NCBI GenBank assembly: GCA_013397115.1 | Contig: VWZW01001014.1 | Span: 1,595,414 to 1,659,413 of the forward strand | DNA: 64,000 nucleotides | Source: Edolisoma coerulescens | Taxonomy: Eukaryota > Chordata > Aves > Passeriformes > Campephagidae | Direction of reading: 5' to 3' | Part shown: positions 52,396 through 64,000 of the stretch, piece by piece | How the letters are laid out: each line of letters opens with the position of its first letter | Numbering within the stretch: the first letter of the stretch is position 1 | The notes under the pieces: model-generated | What the model was told of the DNA's origin: nothing | The model's input: the letters and a program-made list of their open reading frames with translations, nothing else | The model's database searches: none | Position numbers and translations under genes: made by a program

Positions 52396-54527
52396 TACCC
52401 AACCAACACATTCCTGCAAACTTCTTGTAGCAGCACTAGAGTATGTGTGGTCATGTTACAAGCCTGATGAAGGAAGAGGTCCCAGGAAGGATGAAGGAAG
52501 ATTAACCTAGAAAGAAATCATCAGCTTAAAGTGACATGAAACCACAGACTCCAAGTAGGATTTGCAATGAGTTTGTAATGAGGCTATTCATGTGTGAAAC
52601 TGAGTAACCTCCAACAACGCACCGTGCTGGAATCCTGACAAGCCCACGTGTTTCCACACAGCACACAACTGCATTAGAGGTGATTTTATATTTCCACAGC
52701 TTGTTCAACACAATTAGGGCTCAGTGATGAGTCCTGCTAAGGCACTTGTAAAAACACTGTTGGAACACTGGTTTCCTGAATTTCATGCAACTGGACGAAG
52801 GAAAAAAAAAGAAAAAGGAGCCCTTTCCAATGCATTTGAAGAGTTTGTGCATTAAAAAGGAGATCAATGTGAAGCAAGTCTCCTTTATGCTTCTCCCAGA
52901 TGAACAGGCAGCTGTGTACATCTTAAGCTGATTGCGTTCTCAAAGTGATCCTGCACGTTAAGGCAGAACTGTACATTGCCTGTTAGAAATCTAGAAGGAG
53001 CTCATACAACCTTTCTGATGGACTTAATTAATGGAGAAATTAATCCACAGCACCTAGATCTCCTTTGAAAGGATACAGTAGTCAACATTAGAATGAAAAT
53101 AATTTTATTTCAATGTACATGAACAGAAATAAAATATAATTTTTTAAACTTAAAGAGATATATTGCTGGGCTGGCCCAATCACAAGTGTTCTCTACTACA
53201 AGGCAGCAAGACTGACTAGACCCACTTCACTGCTTTTTGGACCAACTGGATTCAAACTACCACCTCAAAAGGGTCCTTCAGCACAAAGCATACTATTTTT
53301 TTGAAAATGAAAAGAAAACTCATCAACTGTTCATCAACTGTTCACCTAGCCAGGAATTTTACATTGTGTCCAAGAAGGATCTCTCTTGAAAATTCTGTCC
53401 ATTACTGAAGAACAGTACACAGTATGCGGCACTATATCTAAACTTAACGATCAAGGTTTCTCCCAAATACTTTTCTCTATTCTACTCTCTTGTACAAAGC
53501 ATCTGCTATAAAATCCACCCATTCACAACCACAGAATGATACAAACCCGTGACCTAGGCTGTTTTCAATATGCTTGTTGCTATGTGCCATTACCTGCTGT
53601 ATCAGCTCTGACATGCAGCATTCGTAGATGCTAAAAGGGCATTTCTCTTGGCCATCTATTTCAGAATTTACAGAAGTTACGACTGTTTTTACAAGTTATA
53701 GTGCAATGCAATTAATTTATTCAATGGCATGATACGGCACCATAAGATAAAGCAATTATTTGTCAAAAAACACAGTTTCTTTACTAATAATTTTGTGGTG
53801 CTTTACTGATAATGTAAGTTATAATAAATTTAAAAAGACAACTGGAAGAGGAACTGATAGAGAACAATCTTTTCTTTTTTAAAGTGTCTGTTACCTCCTT
53901 TAATAAAGAAAAATAGAAAAACAAACCTTGCCAGATTCAGTGAAAACAACAGGAAGTAGTTCCTCACACAGCACAGTTAAACTGCGGCCTCCTTGCCACA
54001 TGATGTGGATGCCTGGATACTATGAGGATTTAAAGAAATTTTTCTTCCATTATTTTAAGCAGCAAATGCTCTCGGATATGGAGTTCCCCAAGCCACAGAT
54101 TGCTTAAAGTAGACTGTGGGGAAGCATTGCTCTCTGGTCACTCTGTTTGCATTCTTCCTTGTGCATCTCCTTTTAGCCACCGAGACTGGATCCTGGGCCA
54201 GAGGGACCTTTGGTCTGACTTCAAACAGCTGTTTCTAAGTTACTTCAAAGCATTTCATAAACTTATACTTAAGACAAAGGGCTTAAGTTCACCATTTGCC
54301 AGGTTGTTTAGTTAGAAGGACCAAGATTTTCAAATTACAAATGACTTCCAAAAGAGAAAAAAAAATACTTAAGCTTTTTCCTGCTGTGACTCAGTCGTAT
54401 AAAACTGTATAAAAAAATGAGAATTATGTGCAGATGTAATGAAAAGCAGTAAGCTTTATAAAAAACACTCTTAGAAATGTACCACGCATAAACAAAAGAT
54501 GATTTACAAATATATTTAGAGGCTCTT

Positions 54528-57500
54528 CTAGTCATCATCAGAATCTGAATCGTATATCTTTCCTCTGATGGTCTTCTTATCCAGCTTCGTAAAGCTTGTT
54601 CCATATTTCTTTTGACTTTGAAAAGGTGGCTCCATCAAGTTTCCACTACAGGAAAAGGGTAAGACAAGTCAATTAAAGCCATATTCATACAGACAGTAAG
54701 CATCATCTCTAATGACCTGTTTCTCCAGAAAAACACATTCTAAGAGAACACAATGCCTACTTCCTACAGCCACCCTAAGCAGCACTGTGGTTTTGCTAGT
54801 ATAGCACATCCTGGTCAAAACGGCCTGGATAACTGGAGTTAAGACAGGAGTGTGAAAGTAAACAGCACCTGTGAGTGGAGCTGCAGAGAAAAACTGTGAG
54901 AAAAGGTTTTTCCTGCAAACTGATCATGCTAAAGATATCTGTCAGATTAAACAGTAACCAGGGAATTGCAGAGAGACTTTTCAAAACAGGTGAGGAGCCA
55001 CCAGTACAAAAGAAGCTAAAATGTTGTTAATGGGGACTTCGGAGTCAAAACTGGGATTTGTCAGAAGTCATCTTGTGCTACCTCTGCCAAGGCCAGAGAG
55101 AGCAGCTTCCCCACAGGACTGCACTTCTTCTACAGGACTATGGGGAACTCACACCTCAGAGTGCCCCACGATCCTGCACGGGCTCTCTCACCAACATGTG
55201 CCATATGTGTCCATGGGAATGGACCTGTGTTCCCTGCTGAGAACAGCAGGTTCTCACATGAAGCTGGAGCACCTGCTTCTCTTCCAGCAGGGTTGCACAA
55301 GAAGGGGAATCCCCTGGAGCTGCTCAGAAAAGGGTGTGCCCTGCTTTTCCTCACATGACCTGTGAGGGGTTTGCATCCCAGTGTCAGTGAGCGAGTGAGC
55401 AATTACAACAATTACAACCTTCTGGAATTGGCTATAAAGGGGTGTTTAAAATTCGTAGTTCTTTACAAAATGTTAGTAATGTTTTGCTGATATTAGTCCT
55501 AAATATACAGTTCACCGATTGCTATTTAATTACATATGTCAATACACCACTTGAATCCTGATTTTGGGTAAATAATCTGACCTGAACAGTTTTTCCCCTA
55601 AATAAAGTACATCCTTTTACCATCTGCTATCCCACAGGTTGAAGGAAAATAACTATTTCTAAGCTCTGAGGAGGCCTATGCCCTTTTCAGGAACTCCAGA
55701 GAGTGGCACGGTACTTTCAGAGCAGTGTGGAAATGTGGCTCGCATTACAAAGCCAGGGTCTGCCAAAATGAACGAAGAACAAACCTGCCCCACACCACAA
55801 GGAGCTACGAACAAATACACAGTACTAGCAGAGTCAAGTAGAAGTAAAATTATGCCATAAGCCAATGCATGAATGTTTAGCAAATTCAGTGGTGCTTGAT
55901 ACAACTCCAGTGAAGGATTTTTCCCATAAAAGGCTGTTGCTGTCCAGAATATGCATCCAAGCTGTCTCTGCATATTTGCTTGTTACTGAACTGGGAACTA
56001 CCAGTTGTTTTAAAAGTATAAATTTCAAGTCATTTCACCCAAAATTCAACAGCTAAGCCAAACTGAGTTTCTTTGGCTTTAAGATACAATACTTTTTGCC
56101 AAAAACTTGCCTAATTAGACATTTAAATAAATTCAGGTAATGAAATTTAAAATTAAAAAAGCACTAAAGACATTCAAAACAATAGAGCAAAATTAACCTA
56201 AAAAGATAGATGACATTTGAGTCACATTGGAAAGCAAAGCAAAATTTTGGTAAATAATCCTCCTGTAAAGTTAGGCTATTGTGGTGACAGATATGTTCTA
56301 CTGCCTTTTGTTCTGTAGTCTTTAACGTGGTATTTACGATGATTCTGTTGTATTGTTACTCGATTTATTTACACTTCTTCAAATTATCTTCCATTTTCAG
56401 TACTGTTTGTTGAAGAAAAAAGTATATTCATGTATGTAATATTGACTAAGATGCAGTTTAAGGATGACTTGCTGAGTTTTCTCTCAAGTGGATTAAAAAC
56501 GCTCAGACTTCCCTGCAGTGCAACGGTGACATGAAGCATCTGTAGCTGCTTTGGAGAGGATTACACTGGATGCATGACTCTGAAGCTGTATCAGAGCATC
56601 ACTGCTACTCCATACACCTCATGACAAGAACTGGGTTTATCTTTATTACTCTACAAAAAGGACAACTCAACACTCATTACAATGTCTCAATACTTTGCCA
56701 GAGAGATTCTCTTCTTCCCCTTGATGAAGCACACAGTTTAAGTAACTAGATTAAACTCTTACGTGTCTTTTTTAGCATACAACATATTGAAGTTACAGCC
56801 TTTCAGATTCTTCTTTCTGCAAGCTCATTCTCTTTGCACTTTATCTGAAAATAGAAGAATCATGAAACACTTAATTACCTGTAATTAATTACGTCTGCAC
56901 AGCCTAATCTCCATTCTAAGGTTTCTGTAGTGAAGTCATCAGTGTTACCGAGGTCAGTAAAACCCACGATGTAGTCTTGTGTTTTTCCATCTTTTATTAG
57001 TGCTAGAGTGGGAATTACTTTGATGCGCAGTCTCTCGCACAAGAAAGGAGATTTTTCAGCATTTAGTTTCAAGAATTTTGTCTCAATGTGCTTTTTTGCC
57101 AATACAGTCAAATGTTTGTCCATTATTTGGCACCTGAGGAAAAATTAACCCAAAATACATAAAATGTTAGAATGAATAAGCTGAAGAATATGCTTTTCAG
57201 AGAAAGTTTAAAAGGAGCAGTAAAGAGCTAGTTCTATCATGTTAATACTCAGACATGACCTTTGTAATTGAGAATTTAGTTTCAAGCCAAAGTATGTTTC
57301 AGAGGTAGCTGGATTTAATGACTAATAGAGGAACAGCCTGGAGCACCTTTACTGTACAATTATAGCATCCCTTTCTCTAATTTCTTCCTAATTACTTTCC
57401 ATACACTGAAAGCCTCGCTCTCGTTTCTTGAGGCCTGCGCTTATTGATGACATTTCTTTCTGACGTCTACCATTCCAGCTCTAGCTTCACTGCCTGTCAA

Positions 57501-60500
57501 CTGGAAAAATTTCTCTATAGAAGTTTTCTTCAGAGAAGTACTCTCAATGTGTTACAGTGTTTTGGGTTTTTGCAGTCACTGTCTTTACAGCTGAGATGCA
57601 GTAACTCAGTGCAAGTGAAAAAAAAAAGTGATTTGCACAGACTGCTTTGCACAGTAGTGCTACAGGCAAAAATACTTCGCTTTTCTGTTGCCATGGAATA
57701 GGAGTGAGCATACAATTAGTGTTTCTCAGCTATGGGACAGTGACACGAACTGCTCAAAATATTTGTCAGATCACAGAGATTTACGGACTTGTCACCTGCA
57801 ATCTCAGCTTTCTGGATTGTCTTCTCTAAGTGGTTTGACTTCGCTGCATGAACTCTATGATGTGACTGTCCTTAAATTTGAGAGAGCTGAACAGATCAAA
57901 AAGCTGGACTGGCAAAGATGAAAGCAACTTGATACGGTGGTTGGTAAACCCAACACACGAGCTTCAAGCTGTTTGTCAGCATGACACATTTTACAAAGCA
58001 CCATTTCTAAAGTTCTTCCTCCTGTCTGAGCCCACAGACTTTGCTGACTCAAGAAACAAGAACCAAACCTGTCCTAAGCTACTTTATTTGCAGTGACTGC
58101 CTTTCACCTTCTTGAGTAAAAGCTAGCCAAATGAAATGCTTTAAACACTTAGAAAATGTAGGACACAGATACCTCACTGCAAAATCGAGCCTTGACCTCT
58201 TTCAATTTCTCACATGGAGGCTGTTTCAGTTTATATTCTATAAGCTAGGGAGAACATAACACCTTTGAGGGAAAAAACTCCAAATAACCAAAACCAGGAC
58301 AACTAGCTCCTTCTTCAATACACTACTCTACTTTGCAACTGCATTTTAACAGAACACATTGAGAGAGACCCAGTGAGGAACAGCCTACAAAACCCAGAAC
58401 TTCTGAAATTCTTCGAAGGAAGTGGGACATCTTAGTTTGGGTTCCTATTCTGAGTCAGCACATATTCTCAGATCTAGGTGTCTCACACTCTAAAAAAAGT
58501 GACAGAATCACAAAGGCTCAGGCACAAAGGGAAAGCAGCTGCAACTGATCCTTTCAAAGTAAAAGGTTAAATTCTCAAGATGCCAAGACAAGATTCTGGT
58601 TATATTTTTATTTCTGTTTGCCAGAACCACCCAGAACATCTCTATTTGGAAGAACCAAAGGCATCTACTTGAAATGCTGCTCTTGTATGGTCTACAATTA
58701 CAGACCTGGCTGCCTCAAACTAAATCAATAATGAAACACAGCAGTCTCTCAAATATTGTTAAAGAGGTTATACCTCTATGTTCTAATCAACTATGTAGCA
58801 GAGTATGAATAGTTGTCAAATCATGTTCAGATTAACTGTAATGGAAAAAATATGTTTAAAAAATCAAATGTCTTGAAAAGTGACTGAGATTTATAATGAA
58901 GCAATGTGAATACTTCTAAAAATGCCTGTTCATGTGTGGGATTTGAAAGAACAAAAAAACACACCAGTTTTTCTAGACATCTTTAAACAAAAGGTTTCTT
59001 CAGCAGAGCTTATTTACTATACCTGAATGTTGTATCTCTATAGAAATGGCAAACCACATTTTTACTTTCTTTGACTTCCTGGAAAAAGTCTCTCTCGCTT
59101 GGGATTTCTCTATATTCTCCATGTCCTTTTGAAAGCCACTCCTTTTGGAAAACAAAAAAGCAAATAATTAGTATGGAGGTTGTTAGTCTATCTGTTGTGC
59201 AAACTCTACAGCTTTTAGAAAATGGAAGAGGGGGGCCTGCACTGAAAACCCTTTTCATAAAGTAATGGAGAAACAAATTACTTCCTCCCCTTTAGTTTTA
59301 TTTTGAAAATACACAAATAAGGCCACATTGCATATTTGGAAATACAAATCTTGTACAAAGCTACATAAATGTCTGTAATGCAGCCTCTCAGTAAGACAAG
59401 ACTAGTTCAAAGAATACAATAAAGACTCTTGGCATTTGAAAATTGCCAGTTGACAGCTTGGGCTACTCTCTCTGAAATGTTTTTGTACACTCAAAGAACT
59501 CTTGTCTTAAACTTAGTCAAGTCATTACATGAATTAAATAAATTTCTTTTAATTTTTTACTCTATGAAAAAAATCAGTGAGAAAAAAGCCTACTAACTCA
59601 TCTGCAATAGATCATGTTTACCTATCAAATATACACTTAAGGGATCTTAACATGAACCAGGCTCACAGAAAATCATTCAGAAAACACATGTGCACCATTA
59701 GTCATAACATCAATGGAGAAACAGAATGTCACAAGCCAAAATTTAGAGGTAACTTCAAAAACTGTCTGATTAAGTGTGCAAATACAGTTTCCAAAGAGCT
59801 AATCTTCCACACTTTTAACAAACACATTTAGGGGAAAAAACCCACAGCTTCTATATTACTAAAAGTTAATTGCAGTGTATTAAAACAAGTACAGACAAAT
59901 CTAAATTATTAGAAGTAGTGCAGTATGACAAAATTTGACATAAACCTTCATTTTCCGTTGGGGATAAAAATTTAGATAAATCACTGTTCTTAATCTTGCA
60001 GTTTTGTCTTAGCAGAGTGAAGGAAGAAAAAGGTTTCCCAGCAAACCAAACATATTGTGTAAGCTAAATTAGGATAGAACAAAGAATCTCCTGAATATTT
60101 ACATTAAAAATTCATGGAAGTATGAGCACATGAAGAAGTCATCATGATGCAAATCAAGAACTCACTTATCCCTCAACAGTGATTATGCATTAATACCCCA
60201 CAGATTTATTCCAGAATAGTGTGACAGCACACTCCTTTTACTGAGCAGTATCTTACTTCACATTGGCATTTGAAAGTGTGTGAGAACAGTGACTTAAGGT
60301 CCAGTGACATGAAAAAGTTTTTGCATGAGATCTATCACATGTTCACATCCAAGGACATCGAAATGTTATGACTTCTGAAAAAGGAGAACACTAGAATCAA
60401 ATATAAACTGAACTTCTGAAGACAAGAAAATAGTGTGCCACTTTTTCTACTTCTGTGTTCACAGAATCAAAGCTGCTGGCACTGCCTGTCCTCCAGCATC

Positions 60501-61532
60501 CCAGCCATGCCGTGCCATCTCACTGCATTCCCATTTCAAAGTCTGGCATTAGCTTTTAAGGATTCCATCGCAGCCAGAGCATCTCCTTTCAGCCAAGTCA
60601 CTTCTCCCCCACCACAATCAGCTTCTTGTTTAGGTTAGCTCAGATGGAATAAGCTAAGAAACCTACAGCTTCCCTATTTATAATTCAGGTCTCGCACCAT
60701 ATGTTACCAAAATTATGGCGTAAACCACTGCTCAAAAAGAGCTCTGAGGGAGCATAAGGACCCCCTCATTTGACATGAGGTATCAGGTCCCAAGGGAAAA
60801 TTTCCTTCCTGTACGAGGAAATGGGCAGTAACACGAAAAAACATTTCACTGGCTTAGGAGTGTGACAAATGATTCCAGCCTAGAAATAAGGAAAAATCCT
60901 GTTTCACCCTTCTATAAAATACCATAAGAGGGCACACAGCACTTACATGCTGTAAGTAACAATCCAGAAGCTTCAGAAGGAAGCTTCAGAAGAAAGACAC
61001 TTCAGAAGGAGCCTAAAGCCTTATGATTAGGTCGCCTACAGGGCTTATGCTTCCAGATAGCAATGCTCAGTGACCACTCAAATCTTTGTGTGAGAATCGT
61101 TATCCTATCCTTATTGTAACAATCACAGAGGTGCTTCTCTCCTCCTGTTAAAAAACACAGCATGCACACATGGACAGACACCTGCTTTCCTAGATATTTT
61201 AAAATTAATAAGCACAGAAAGGAGCGAAAGAAGGAAAAATCCTCAAAACCAACCGAACAACCCCAAAACACTTAGTTCACATATATAATTTCCCAAATGT
61301 CTGTTACACTCTACACATCAAGAGTCTGTACTACAGAAATTACTTGTTTCTGCTGCTGGCTCTTTCTTAAGGCCTCAAGCCTCCTCTGTTTAAGGCGTTC
61401 CAATTCATCTTCGTCCATTTGGTCCAGCTTCTGTATTTCAGCATCCAGATGTTCTTCCACAACCTTGGTTGACTGGAGTATTTCATTCTCCAGAACTTTT
61501 TGAAGGATATCAACAGAGGTATCATCAGCCAT
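54528..61532 (-). CDS. TXNDC9: thioredoxin domain-containing protein 9
   Basis: TXNDC9 (PHLP3) binds the cytosolic chaperonin CCT/TRiC and modulates actin and tubulin folding. Coding exons are 61344-61532, 59023-59141, 56879-57133 and 54528-54645. They join in phase to give 226 aa, the human length. The exon holding the ATG begins at 61560, after a ccacag acceptor, so an upstream noncoding exon is expected in the CpG island. Residues 1-63 form a charged helix (STKVVEEHLDAEIQKLDQMD). The thioredoxin fold follows from about 75 to 180, with NVVCHFYRDTTFRC (C94, C104), ETKFLKLNAEKSPFLCERL and VIPTLALIKDGKTQDYIVGF. The usual CxxC redox motif is absent, as in this family. The tail ends in an acidic DSDSDDD. 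No lesions are seen. Confidence 0.97.
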
Positions 61533-63079
61533 CTTTAGCTGAAAAGCGATCTCTTCAGAGCTGTGGAAACAGTGAAAGAAAGAATTAACATTTACACAAA
61601 CAATTAAAAGTTTGATCTCTCTTTGCTTGCAGTTCACACCATAGACAAACAAACTGCTGTGCTATTTGAAGACGGGAGTAGACAACAGATAGTTCTTTTC
61701 TTTACTGCAACCCACTTTGGAGAATACTTTCATGATGAACACAGATGGCAAAGATACAAGTCAAGTCCCATTCTCTCAGCCCCAAGGACAGCTACTGAAA
61801 GTGCACAGGAACCTGAAACTGCTTGTTAATATAAAGAACAAAAATTCACCAGTTCCAAAAGGGCACTCATTCTGAGCCAGATGTACCTACTTCAATAAAT
61901 ATTCTGAAACAAGAATATTCAGTTGGAAAGCTCCAAGTTGCTGGGAGGAGGTAGAAGATGCCTCAGAACAAGTTTAAGCAACGCTCAGTATCTAAGTTTG
62001 TGCCAGTAGTTTAAATGCAATTACTTTAAGCCCCTCAGGCACAATAACATATTTAAATCTGAATTAACACTCCTCTCCTCAGCTACAAGAAAGACAAGGT
62101 GCTCAACAGCAAATACACTGCTTTAATTAGTACCAGAAAATTACTATTGCTAACAGCACCCTATGGCAGCCAGCAAGAGGATTTCAAAGCCACTGCCTAA
62201 TTGCTGTGTGAAGAAACACAGCCAAAATAACTTTCTGTAAAGTTCTCCCTGCCCAAACACATCAAAAGACACAAACCAGGGTGCATGAAGATCTGTGACA
62301 ACACAATCGACTGTTCTCCTTAATAAACTTACACTGCAGAAAATTATCAGTGTAGTGACTGACAGTTTTGAAACAGTGACAGTGCACAGTCACCCTACTC
62401 AGACTCTCAACCTGCTGACCACGGATCTGACGTGCTGAATTTGGGTTCCAGGCTACTCTTGGCAGTATTTCAAAGCAGGCGAACTGCCAGCGTCACTGGC
62501 TCTGTAAACACCTTGCATACACAGGCAAGAGAAACATTTTAAGTAACGACGGGAAAAGTATCAAGACCGCGGCAGCTCTCCAGGCGTACTGCAGCACCAG
62601 CAGTGCCCAGCCCGCTGCCACACGTGTCACTGCCACACTCGCTCTGACCCGCGGCACCCCGCTCTGCCTCCCTCTTCCCAAAGCTGCGAACCACAGAGTC
62701 TGTTTCCTCTCCCCCTTTCTTGTGCTTCCAGAGGGAATATGAACCTTGCCGGCGAAGATCAGAGGCCAGCAGGTCTCCAGGCGACGGAGAGACCCAGTCC
62801 AGCTGGAGCAAAGGGAGGCTTGGCCTCTAAGCAAACGGAGGAAAACAGGACCAACCCCCGCCAGTCCCCACTGCAACCCGAGGTCCCCAGCGGTCTCCCA
62901 GCTCCCAGGCCGCGGAACCCCAGGTGCTAAGAGGCTTTTCCTACGCAGCCAGAAGCCTCGGCACCACCGGCGGGGACGCGGTTCCGCCGGGAAAGGGCGC
63001 CGGGGTCCCGGCCGAGGAGGGCGGCACACGGCAGGGGCACTGCGCAGGCGCCGCGCGCCTCCCTCCGCGGAGCCGCTAC

Positions 63080-63596
63080 ACACAACGCCACAAACAATCC
63101 ACCCACCCAGCTCAGGACGGGCTTTCCAGGGGCGCCGCGCCGCCCGGCCGGCCCCGGGCTCGGTGCTGGTGGTGCCACCGCCCGCGGCCGCAACCCCAAC
63201 CCCAACCCNCGGGAGCCGCGAACTTGGAGCCTGCCCGCCCGGCGGGAGGAGCGCGGCTCGCCTGAAGTGGCCGCTCCACCCTCCGCACCGCCCCTGCTCC
63301 GCCCCGAGGCGTCTCCGCCTCCGCCGGCACCCGCCGGCTGGGGCGCTGCGGATTCCCCCTCCTGCCGCCGCGGTGCGAGGGGCGGGGCGTGGCCGCGAGG
63401 GGCGGGGCAGGGCACGCCCGCTGTTTCCACGTCGCTTTCTCGCCGCTGTGGAGGCTGTAGAGGGGGNACACAACGCCACAAACAATCCACCCACCCAGCT
63501 CAGGACGGGCTTTCCAGGGGCGCCGCGCCGCCCGGCCGGCCCCGGCCTCGGTGCTGGTGGTGCCACCGCCCGCGGCCGCAACCCCAACCCCACCCC
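63080..63596. repeat. duplicated block A (two copies) around N gaps
   Basis: Bases 63080-63208 recur almost exactly at 63468-63596, with one clear mismatch (ccccggg versus ccccggc) and a differing C-rich end. Copy 1 ends at the N at 63209 and copy 2 starts right after the N at 63467. This arrangement points to an assembly artefact. Confidence 0.95.
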
Positions 63597-63689
63597 CAAC
63601 CCGGACCCGGCACCCGCCGCTCACCCTCCGCTTCCTCGCGCGCTGGCCGCACCCCTCCGCCGCTATCGCGAGAGGCAGCGCGGGGCGGA

Positions 63690-63838
63690 CCGCGCGCGCG
63701 TGGAACTCCCCTCGACGCACTGATTGGCCGGGAAAGCGGGCGCGCGCCCCTGCGGGAGGCCGCGCGCGCACCCGCGGAACTACCCCCGACGCGCTGACTG
63801 GCCGTAGGCCCGCGGGCGCGCGCCCCGCAGGCGCGCGT
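63690..63838. repeat. imperfect tandem repeat of about 70 bp, CpG-rich
   Basis: Two successive units share 'gcgcgcg...ggaact', then 'cccc.cgacgc.ctga.tggcc', then 'gcgggcgcgcgcccc'. The first carries an inverted CCAAT box; in the second it reads actgg. The repeat lies in the promoter island. Confidence 0.7.
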
Positions 63839-63854
63839 GCGCCCCATGCCGGCG

Positions 63855-63900
63855 GCGTGCGTGCTTATATGCGTGCGTGCGTATGCGCGTGCGTGTGCAC
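63855..63900. repeat. GCGT-type microsatellite
   Basis: A run of gcgt/gtgc units interrupted by 'tatat' and 'tatgc' precedes block B copy 2. Such alternating purine-pyrimidine DNA can be hard to assemble, which fits the gaps nearby. Confidence 0.7.
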
Positions 63901-64000
63901 GCCGCACCTGCGGGCGGGAGCCGCGAACTTGGAGCCTGCCCGCCCGGCGGGAGGAGCGCGGCTCGCCTGAAGTGGCCGCTCCACCCTCCGCACCGCCCCT

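Larger units (their letters stand above)
44246..54527. other. intergenic between lysozyme and TXNDC9
   Basis: About 10 kb without a supported gene. It holds three CR1 pieces (48607-48760, 49075-49825, 52295-52395), a short TA repeat near 45491 and a CAT-rich stretch near 51805. The human second lysozyme-like gene would sit here, but I find no such exons. A possible TXNDC9 polyadenylation signal (minus-strand AATAAA) is at 53716-53721. Confidence 0.45.
62560..64000. promoter_or_regulatory. CpG island, probable TXNDC9/EIF5B bidirectional promoter
   Basis: Strongly GC- and CpG-rich sequence lies upstream of the first TXNDC9 exon found. In other tetrapods EIF5B starts divergently next to TXNDC9, so its first exon is expected just right of the window; no EIF5B coding sequence is visible here. 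Candidate sites are an inverted CCAAT box (ATTGG, 63723-63727) and TATCGCGAGA (63664-63673), one base from the TCTCGCGAGA core-promoter element. Assembly here is doubtful (single Ns at 63209 and 63467). Confidence 0.7.
63210..64000. repeat. duplicated block B (two copies) around N gap
   Basis: Bases 63210-63295 recur identically at 63915-64000 and the match may continue past the window. Copy 1 begins directly after the N at 63209. Together with block A, the 318 bp at 63597-63914 appear to be what is missing at the first N. Confidence 0.95.

Noticed and set aside
62493..63599. Long open frame of 368 codons on the minus strand, and several overlapping frames on both strands
   Set aside because: GC-rich promoter DNA has few stops. 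The frames include Ns, cross the duplicated blocks and resemble no protein.

Overview
This is vertebrate nuclear DNA, almost certainly from a songbird. The genes are widely spaced, small-exon, intron-rich animal genes. The interspersed repeats are CR1 LINE fragments, the dominant avian retroelement. One SINE (21291-21430) is tRNA-Ile-derived with a CR1-type tail, the design of TguSINE1 described from zebra finch. Gene order matches the conserved tetrapod block TSGA10 - LIPT1 - MITD1 - MRPL30 - g-type lysozyme - TXNDC9 - (EIF5B), which is human 2q11.2.

Layout. At 2.2-10.3 kb, eight minus-strand exons recognisable as TSGA10 (sperm-tail coiled-coil protein) carry several nonsense codons and frameshifts, so I call it a decaying pseudogene. 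At 11.5-17.6 kb there are two GC-rich islands and two CR1 copies; the second island is the likely LIPT1 promoter. At 18.0-19.1 kb the LIPT1 coding region is intact in one exon. At 22.3-24.9 kb MITD1 (minus, 7 exons, 250 aa) is intact. It shares a bidirectional promoter of only 164 bp with MRPL30 (plus, 5 exons, 161 aa, 25.1-27.2 kb). At 30.0-32.4 kb I found an undeclared relic of a g-type lysozyme gene, with a nonsense codon, frameshifts and a broken splice donor. At 40.8-44.2 kb there is an intact but divergent g-type lysozyme (5 coding exons, 199 aa). At 54.5-61.5 kb TXNDC9 (minus, 4 coding exons, 226 aa) is intact. From 62.6 kb to the end lies a CpG island, probably the TXNDC9/EIF5B bidirectional promoter. 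It holds two single-N gaps and a duplicated block that looks like a mis-assembly.

How they relate. LIPT1 (lipoyl transfer), MRPL30 (mitoribosome) and the promoter-sharing MITD1 (ESCRT/cytokinesis) and TXNDC9 (chaperonin co-factor) are housekeeping genes under CpG-island promoters. The lysozyme cluster is an innate-immunity locus undergoing turnover. The canonical-looking paralogue is dead, and the surviving one keeps the catalytic glutamate and the four conserved cysteines but not the two active-site aspartates. No prokaryotic, viral or CRISPR system was seen. The most notable biology is the paired loss and divergence at the lysozyme locus and the decay of TSGA10.

All exon boundaries were read by eye from splice signals and remembered family sequences. 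No alignment or database search was run.
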